Position numbers and translations under genes: made by a program. Below, piece by piece: positions 24,001 through 28,373 of a stretch of DNA of 28,373 bases. The DNA is from UBA2256 sp964453055 (GTDB lineage Bacteria > Spirochaetota > Spirochaetia > Treponematales > Rectinemataceae): the NCBI GenBank assembly GCA_964453055.1, contig CAYVOD010000014.1:1-28373 (forward strand), in the 5' to 3' direction. The stretch's first letter is position 1. Every line of letters begins with the position of its first letter. The notes beneath the pieces are model-generated. The model ran no database searches. It had not been told where the DNA came from and saw nothing but the letters and a program-made list of their open reading frames with translations.

Positions 24001-24374
24001 GTCACTGTAATCGGGCCCGCTAGCCGCATGTAACGGTCTCCGCCCTCCTCCAGGCTGAAGTATTCGACCTGGGAAGCGCTTTCTATGACGAGGCTCGAAG
24101 GCGCTGGCGGCGCCTCCGGTTTTTTCAGCGTGAAAAAATCGTAGAGTGAGCGACGCAGATCTGCGCTGCTACCCTCCGTCGGCAGACCGTACTTGAACGC
24201 CATTGCCCGCAGTTCGTAATAGTTGCTCACCGCGATGTCCATCGCCAGGGTAGAGCGCTCGATCTCGGACATGGCCTCGAGGAAAGCTTGTCCCGGGATC
24301 GGTTGCCGATCCTGGGCGCCGATCGCGCAGGCGCCGATGAGGATTAGTATCAATGCCAGGATTCTGCGGGACAT
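21039..24374 (-). CDS. lptD: LptD/OstA-like outer-membrane assembly protein
   Basis: A 1111-residue exported protein counted from the ATG at 24372-24374. The frame extends upstream to a TTG at 24416, but the ATG gives a proper signal peptide: MSRR, then a hydrophobic ILALILILIGACAIGA. An OstA-type beta-jelly-roll follows (about residues 85-190, with KADEIVFDQERNIVEAKGNVEYR). The remaining 800 or so residues alternate short polar and aromatic strands with turns, as in a large beta-barrel. In LPS-bearing bacteria LptD inserts lipopolysaccharide into the outer leaflet. Spirochaetes such as Treponema have LptD-like proteins although they lack classical LPS, so the cargo here is uncertain. Cysteine 14 or so in IGAC could be a lipobox or simply part of a type I signal peptide. 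It follows uvrA by 91 bases. Confidence 0.8.
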   Translation of the reverse strand: MSRRILALILILIGACAIGAQDRQPIPGQAFLEAMSEIERSTLAMDIAVSNYYELRAMAFKYGLPTEGSSADLRRSLYDFFTLKKPEAPPAPSSLVIESASQVEYFSLEEGGDRYMRLAGPITVTLRSEDGYAHSIKADEIVFDQERNIVEAKGNVEYRREKDSRSDEFSGSSLLVDLDSYSGVFLDGSYDLDPTQDMQRTLSLYFKRLGRHGSDMSLFEEASLSACDEPNPHYHIRAKKVWVFENGDWALANATLYLGVVPVLWLPFFYYPAEELFFHPVIGYRSREGAFVQTTSYLLGEDKRSSSESGLLSLMNSADNTGSLERSGVFIRRTSLGPEAETGSAGAGGNAGSNILMLLADVYSSLGVYLGFQGSFPTLGSGLDFSLGLGFSRSLFLQSSGFYSPFDYSNNYDSLWDGSNFLGLDLPFRFGAQLGYSTSVGEGVFRYSFKTDIPLYSDPYFEQDFAQRKESSSILSIIESNKTPISRRSGMNQNLNATLSWRLPQGKNGAVLENVEVSRAGAQMNWRTKSQSTVGLDAAGRRRLAASPSRDFFYPDSLKFLDGAIKLSGTLSSFDHKATTRAPDEGEKKGTRDFTSISGRLGWTASGTASIEDKYRSSTWLSPEDIDASLSYRLLGWKGGGTLRYSLSWADRLLSFESGLGFSAQDQYRPILYDERLAPTTPHPYRLSDYSYRSSALDGTAALSLRPFSPVSPFNGSTLSYQAGTVIFKNAYAGLSGLGIDATPLYSSSWLGWESASFSAHSVTATLSYLSKNKYSQSLSFQAMLPPLLEKYTGTYSLSGKYLSASLQASVARAAEAAPLEYSALSAQLRLGASPYPQFKSSFAWDFQNSEPLSSVSSLEYLWARSSFTARRAKGYYLDGGAWKLDGTEGFRAYEFSVALNPHIELDGLKNKGKSLPADGGMTSEEGSRADTGTTAPQSGVNASARSNLVVEVKPGLSYTQNLVRYTESAIAADLSMSLTGNKGSSLKFSARSVNKSPWRYWPGLFPASADFDPADYARNPFKDILDAFSIWDSQALKRTLFKLQDLSLSLAQDLHDWNVEASLAMSPALFTPDAGRPYYQLEFSFSFLVTWKDIPELKSAIAYDKGEFRR

Positions 24375-24465
24375 CGTAGAAAGGATACTACACCGGCGCC
24401 GAAGGGGGCGCAACAAGACCTAGCGCCCAGATTCGCTTCGAGCGCGCCCCGCCCCGCCGCCAGGT

Positions 24466-27294
24466 TTATGAATGGCTGTGAAGGTAGTCTTTGAGATAGC
24501 GGCCGGTATGAGACGCCCTCACCTTTATCACATCTTCCGGCCGCCCCTCGGCGACGATGCTGCCCCCCCTAGTGCCACCCTCGGGCCCCATGTCGATGAT
24601 CCAGTCGGCCTGCTTTATCACGTCCAGATTATGTTCGATCATCACTACCGTGTTGCCCGTGTCCACCAGGCGCTGGATCACCTCCATGAGCTGCTTCACG
24701 TCGGCGAAATGCAAGCCCGTGGTGGGTTCATCCATGAAATAGAGGGTCTTTCCCGTGGCTCTCCTGGATAGCTCGAAGGCCAGCTTGACCCGTTGGGCTT
24801 CGCCGCCGGACAAGGTCAGGGCGGACTGTCCGACTTTTACATACCCTAATCCTACCGAGAGCAAGGTCTCCAGCTTGTGGGCAATGTGGGGAATATGGGC
24901 GAAGAACGAGGCCGCCTCCTCGATCGTCATGTCCAGCACGTCGGCTATATTCTTGCCCTTGTAGCGTATATCAAGCGTATCGGCGTTGAAGCGCTTTCCG
25001 TGGCAGACGTCGCAGGTTATGTAAACGTCGGGGAGGAAATTCATCTCGATCTTGATCGTCCCATCGCCTTGGCAATTTTCGCAGCGACCTCCCTTTACGT
25101 TGAAGCTGAACCTGCCGGCCTTCCAGCCCCTGGCCTTCGATTCGGGGATGCTGGCGAAAAGTTCCCGTATGCCCGTAAAAAGCCCGACATAGGTCGCCGG
25201 ATTGGATCTGGGCGTCCTCCCTATCGGGCTTTGGTCGATATTGATGATCTTGTCGATGTGCTCCAGCCCTTCGATCGAGTCGAAGTCTCCCTCGTTGAGC
25301 GACGACCTCATGATACGGTTGGAAATGGCCGGATACAGGAGGTCCGTGAGCATTGTGCTCTTTCCCGAGCCCGATACTCCTGTCACGCAGATGAAGAGGC
25401 CTAAGGGCAGGCGCAGGTCCACCCCCTTAAGGTTGTGCTCCCTGGCTCCCTTGAGGAGGATAGCCTTGCCGTTGCCTCGCCTGCGGACCGCCGGCACCTC
25501 TATACGAAGCTTCCCTGCCAGGTATTGGCCTGTAAGGCTCTTGGCGGACTTCATCACCTCTTCGGGGCTGCCTTGGGCTACGATCTTTCCTCCGTGCTCC
25601 CCCGCCCCTGGTCCCAAGTCGACAATGTAATCGGCGGTGCGCAAAGTTTGCTCATCGTGTTCAACCACGATGAGGGTGTTGCCCAGGTCGCGTAGGTAGG
25701 TGAGTGTTTCGATGAGCCGCTGGTTGTCCCGCTGGTGAAGCCCAATGGAAGGCTCGTCGAGGATGTAGAGCACCCCCACCAGGGAGCTGCCGATCTGGGT
25801 CGCCAGCCTGATGCGCTGCGCCTCGCCGCCCGATAGGGTGGCTGCCTTACGCTCCAGGCTCAGGTAGTCCAGGCCGACGTTTTTCATGAAGCTGAGGCGC
25901 GCCTTTATCTCCTTGACGATTTGCTTGGAAATCTGCTTTTCCACGTCGCTCAGCGCCAGGGAGACGAAAAACTTGAGCGACTCCTCCACGGACAGCTGCG
26001 ATATATCATGAATGTTCTGTCCGCCCACGGTCACAGCCAAGGCTTCGGGCCTGAGTCGCTTGCCCTTGCATGCTTCGCAGTGACACTCGGTCATGAACGA
26101 CTCTAGCCACTCCTTTATCCCCGGACTTGTCGTCTCGTTGTAGCGGCGCTTCAAATCAGTAAGGATGCCGGGAAATCGGCTCTGGTATTCGAAATGCCCA
26201 GTCTTTTCCCTGTTTTCGTAGACGATTTTTATCGGATCCGGACTCCCGTAGAGGATGGCCTGCATTACCTCGGGCTTGAGGTCTTCAAACGGCGTGTCCA
26301 GCTTGAATTTGTAATGGCTCGCCAGGGCTTCGAAGCGGGAGCGGTTCCAGGCCGACGAGGGATTGTAGGGAATGCAGCCCCCTTCGTCGAAGGAAAGGCT
26401 TTTGTCGGGGATGATGAGGTCGGGATCGAACTCCTGGGTAATACCCAAGCCCGTACAGGCGGGGCAGGCGCCCTGGGGGGCGTTGAAGGAAAAGAGCCGG
26501 GGCTCCATCTCGGGCAGGGAGATGCCGCAATCGGGGCAGGCTCCCTTCTGGCTGAAATATTCCTCGACGCTTTCCTTGTCGTTCTCCCGTATGACGATCA
26601 CCGAACCGTCGGCGATGTGCAAAGCGGTTTCAACCGCCTCGGCGATCCTTCTCCTGGAATCGGGCCCTAGCTTAATTCGGTCGACGACGATTTCTATGCT
26701 GTGTTTTTTCTGCTTTTCCAGCTGTAGGGGATCCTCGAGGCTGACCATCTCGCCGTCCACCCTGGCCCTGGCGAATCCTTGCTTGCGGGCGTCCTCCATC
26801 CACTTCTTATGCTCGCCCTTCATGGCCCGCACCACAGGCGCGAGAATCTGCAGCTTCGAGCCGGAGGGCCAGGAGAGGATAGCCTCCAGGATCTGGTCGA
26901 CGCTCTGTTCCTTTATCACCCTGCCGCAGGAAGGACAGTGCGGTATGCCTATCCTGGCGAAGAGGAGGCGGTAGTAGTCGTAAATTTCGGTCACCGTGCC
27001 CACGGTGGACCTGGGATTGCGGTGGGTGGTTTTCTGCTCGATGGAAATCGCGGGAGATAGTCCTTCGATATAATCCACGTCCGGCTTGTCCATGCGGCCC
27101 AAGAATTGCCGGGCGTAAGCCGAGAGGGATTCGACATAGCGCCGCTGCCCCTCTGCGAAAATCGTGTCGAAGGCCAGCGAACTCTTGCCCGAACCGGAAA
27201 GGCCGGATATGACGATGAGCTTGTCCCTGGGGAGCTCGAGATCGATATTCTTGAGATTATGCTCCCTGGCGCCCTTGATGATTAGTTTTTCCAT
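24466..27294 (-). CDS. uvrA: Excinuclease ABC subunit A
   Basis: Damage-recognition ATPase of nucleotide excision repair. At 942 residues it is full length. The first ABC module has GLSGSGKS (31-38), the UvrB-binding and insertion regions with zinc-ligand cysteine pairs CPSC, CPDC and CEAC, and an LSGGEAQRIRLA signature. The second ABC module has GVSGSGKST, the zinc finger CENCQGDG with CDVCHGKR, a second LSGGEAQRVKLA signature and the Walker B LYFMDEPTTGLH. All four nucleotide-binding signatures are intact. The ATG at 27294 has only a weak GGAA ahead of it. A promoter lies very close to the start. Confidence 0.97.
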   Translation of the reverse strand: MEKLIIKGAREHNLKNIDLELPRDKLIVISGLSGSGKSSLAFDTIFAEGQRRYVESLSAYARQFLGRMDKPDVDYIEGLSPAISIEQKTTHRNPRSTVGTVTEIYDYYRLLFARIGIPHCPSCGRVIKEQSVDQILEAILSWPSGSKLQILAPVVRAMKGEHKKWMEDARKQGFARARVDGEMVSLEDPLQLEKQKKHSIEIVVDRIKLGPDSRRRIAEAVETALHIADGSVIVIRENDKESVEEYFSQKGACPDCGISLPEMEPRLFSFNAPQGACPACTGLGITQEFDPDLIIPDKSLSFDEGGCIPYNPSSAWNRSRFEALASHYKFKLDTPFEDLKPEVMQAILYGSPDPIKIVYENREKTGHFEYQSRFPGILTDLKRRYNETTSPGIKEWLESFMTECHCEACKGKRLRPEALAVTVGGQNIHDISQLSVEESLKFFVSLALSDVEKQISKQIVKEIKARLSFMKNVGLDYLSLERKAATLSGGEAQRIRLATQIGSSLVGVLYILDEPSIGLHQRDNQRLIETLTYLRDLGNTLIVVEHDEQTLRTADYIVDLGPGAGEHGGKIVAQGSPEEVMKSAKSLTGQYLAGKLRIEVPAVRRRGNGKAILLKGAREHNLKGVDLRLPLGLFICVTGVSGSGKSTMLTDLLYPAISNRIMRSSLNEGDFDSIEGLEHIDKIINIDQSPIGRTPRSNPATYVGLFTGIRELFASIPESKARGWKAGRFSFNVKGGRCENCQGDGTIKIEMNFLPDVYITCDVCHGKRFNADTLDIRYKGKNIADVLDMTIEEAASFFAHIPHIAHKLETLLSVGLGYVKVGQSALTLSGGEAQRVKLAFELSRRATGKTLYFMDEPTTGLHFADVKQLMEVIQRLVDTGNTVVMIEHNLDVIKQADWIIDMGPEGGTRGGSIVAEGRPEDVIKVRASHTGRYLKDYLHSHS

Positions 27295-27304
27295 ACAAGT
27301 TCCA

Positions 27305-27333
27305 AGGATACGCAGTTAGCGGACAAGTGGCAA
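27305..27333 (-). promoter_or_regulatory. Candidate uvrA promoter, very close to the start codon
   Basis: On the minus strand TTGCCA (27328-27333) is separated by 17 bases from TATCCT (27305-27310). Only ten bases separate the -10 from the ATG, so a transcript from here would be almost leaderless. Either the promoter is real and translation is leaderless-like, or transcription begins further upstream. Confidence 0.35.
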
Positions 27334-27341
27334 GAGGCGCC

Positions 27342-27353
27342 ATACATTTGTAT
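27342..27353. promoter_or_regulatory. Operator-like dyad upstream of uvrA
   Basis: ATACA and TGTAT flank two central bases (27342-27353), eight bases upstream of the candidate -35. The position fits a regulator-binding site. It does not match the SOS boxes I know (E. coli CTG-N10-CAG, Bacillus GAAC-N4-GTTC, Leptospira TTTG-N5-CAAA). Confidence 0.25.
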
Positions 27354-27438
27354 AGGTAAAATACCCTGTCGCGGGCTCCGGAATAGGAGGTCGTCCGCGC
27401 GCCCGCCTTGTACATTAAGCGATCGTAGGCGCCGGGGT

Positions 27439-28373
27439 TCAGACGTTGAACTTGAAGAAAATCACGTCCCCGTCCTGCACCACGTATTCCTTGCCCTCCT
27501 GCCTCAGCTTGCCCGCCACCCGCACCGCGAGCTCAGAACCCAGTGCTGCCAGATCCTCGAAATGATAAACCTCGGCCTTGATAAAGCCCCGCTCGAAGTC
27601 CGTGTGTATGACGCCCGCCGCCTGCGGCGCCTTGTCCCCTACCCGTATAGTCCAGGCCCTGCATTCGTCCTCGCCGGCGGTGAAGAAGGTGCGCAGCCCC
27701 AGCAGCCTGTATGCCGCGTGGATGAGATTCGAAAGCCCCGACTCCTTTAAGCCCAGCTCGGCCAGGAACTCTTGTTTCTCTTCTTCGGTTTCCAGGTCGC
27801 CCAGCTCGGCTTCGAACTTGCCGCAGATCACCACAGCCTCGGTGCCTTCCTCAGCGGCCCTCGCACGCACCGCCTCGATATAGGCGTTGCCCCGGGAAAC
27901 CCCAGCCTCGTCGGTATTGCATACGTAGATTTCCCGCTTCATGGTGATGAGGAATGAACGTTTGACGGCCTCGGCCTCTTCCTTCTCAAGCGGGACGGAG
28001 CGGGCAGGCTTGCCGTCCTGGAGAGCCGGCCTTATCTTGGCGTAGGCGGCCAGTTCCTGTTCAGCTTCCTTCTTGCGCTGTGGATCCTTGAGTTCCTTGG
28101 CGAGTTTCTCAGCCCGCTTGTCCACCGTCTCCAGATCCGCCAGAGCCAGTTCCAGGTGCAGCATTTCGAGATCGTCCACGGGACTGATCTTGTTGGAAAC
28201 GTGCGGAACATCGGGATCGTCGAAGCAGCGGAGGACATGTATCAGCACGGCAGCGTCCCGTATATGGGAAAGGAACTGGTTCGTGGCTCCCTCTTTCTTC
28301 GAGGCGGCAGAAGCCAAACCGGCGATATCGGTGAACTGAATCGTGGCCGGGACCTTCCGCTTGGGCTTGAACA
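27439..28373 (-). CDS. ychF: Ribosome-associated ATPase YchF/Ola1, 5' end missing
   Basis: The frame is open to the right edge, so the gene is partial. 310 residues are visible of about 365 usual for the family, and roughly 55 N-terminal residues including the P-loop are outside the window. Near the edge PATIQFTDIAGL contains the G3 motif, followed by NQFLSHIRDAAVLIHVLRCFDDPDVPHV. The helical coiled-coil domain follows (LELALADLETVDKRAEKL). The C-terminal TGS domain ends YVVQDGDVIFFKFNV. The stretch after DIAGL reads ASAASKKEGATNQF, where most homologues have VKGASKGEGLGNKF, a mild departure. YchF binds ATP better than GTP and associates with ribosomes in E. coli. A TTG within the visible part at 28315-28317 is not the true start. 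Confidence 0.95.
   Translation of the reverse strand, partial: FKPKRKVPATIQFTDIAGLASAASKKEGATNQFLSHIRDAAVLIHVLRCFDDPDVPHVSNKISPVDDLEMLHLELALADLETVDKRAEKLAKELKDPQRKKEAEQELAAYAKIRPALQDGKPARSVPLEKEEAEAVKRSFLITMKREIYVCNTDEAGVSRGNAYIEAVRARAAEEGTEAVVICGKFEAELGDLETEEEKQEFLAELGLKESGLSNLIHAAYRLLGLRTFFTAGEDECRAWTIRVGDKAPQAAGVIHTDFERGFIKAEVYHFEDLAALGSELAVRVAGKLRQEGKEYVVQDGDVIFFKFNV

Noticed and set aside
24375..24416. Upstream TTG start for the LptD-like protein
   Set aside because: It would put an arginine-rich extension before the signal peptide. The ATG at 24374 gives a standard n-region and hydrophobic core.

Overview
The window is a housekeeping and biosynthetic stretch of a diderm bacterial chromosome, most likely from the Spirochaetota (Treponema/Spirochaeta-like). 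Three things point there. The adjacent phenylalanyl-tRNA synthetase genes are of the archaeal/eukaryotic type that spirochaetes are known to carry. There is a very large LptD/OstA-type outer-membrane protein, and a long two-receiver plus PEP-synthase-like protein. This assignment is inference; no rRNA gene is present to confirm it. GC content is fairly high, so many long antisense reading frames exist that are only shadows of real genes.

Layout. Positions 1-339 hold no gene I can support, only two promoter-like boxes pointing left. From 340 to 8353 all genes are on the minus strand: a ComM/YifB AAA+ ATPase, pheT, pheS, and a 995-residue protein joining two receiver-like domains to a PEP/pyruvate-dikinase-type ATP-grasp domain. 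At about 8354-8557 transcription diverges. A good promoter there drives a plus-strand operon of tightly overlapping genes, aroF-aroB-aroC-pheA-tyrA (8558-13461). It converts PEP and erythrose-4-phosphate into 3-dehydroquinate, makes chorismate at the far end of the shikimate pathway, and makes the phenylalanine and tyrosine precursors. aroA, the missing step before chorismate synthase, lies convergently on the minus strand (13510-14799). The middle steps (aroD, aroE, aroK) are not in the window.

The rest is on the minus strand. gdhA (14986-16332) has its own AT-rich promoter region with a symmetric operator-like dyad and a very strong intrinsic terminator. An overlapping cluster phoH - 7TM-HD phosphodiesterase - ybeY - CorC-like CBS protein (20907 down to 16508) couples RNA metabolism, probable cyclic-di-AMP turnover and a membrane/ion-related CBS protein. 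Then come an LptD-like outer-membrane protein, uvrA, and the 3' part of ychF, which runs off the right edge.

The most interesting items are these: the receiver/ATP-grasp protein, which has no recognisable phosphohistidine swivel or PEP-utilising barrel; a pure 18-bp tandem repeat that adds a GVASLG tail to DAHP synthase; an operator-like dyad upstream of gdhA; a large hairpin between lptD and phoH; and non-canonical residues in the glyphosate-binding loop of AroA and at the phenylalanine-binding motif of the PheA ACT domain. I found no CRISPR array, insertion sequence, tRNA or rRNA.
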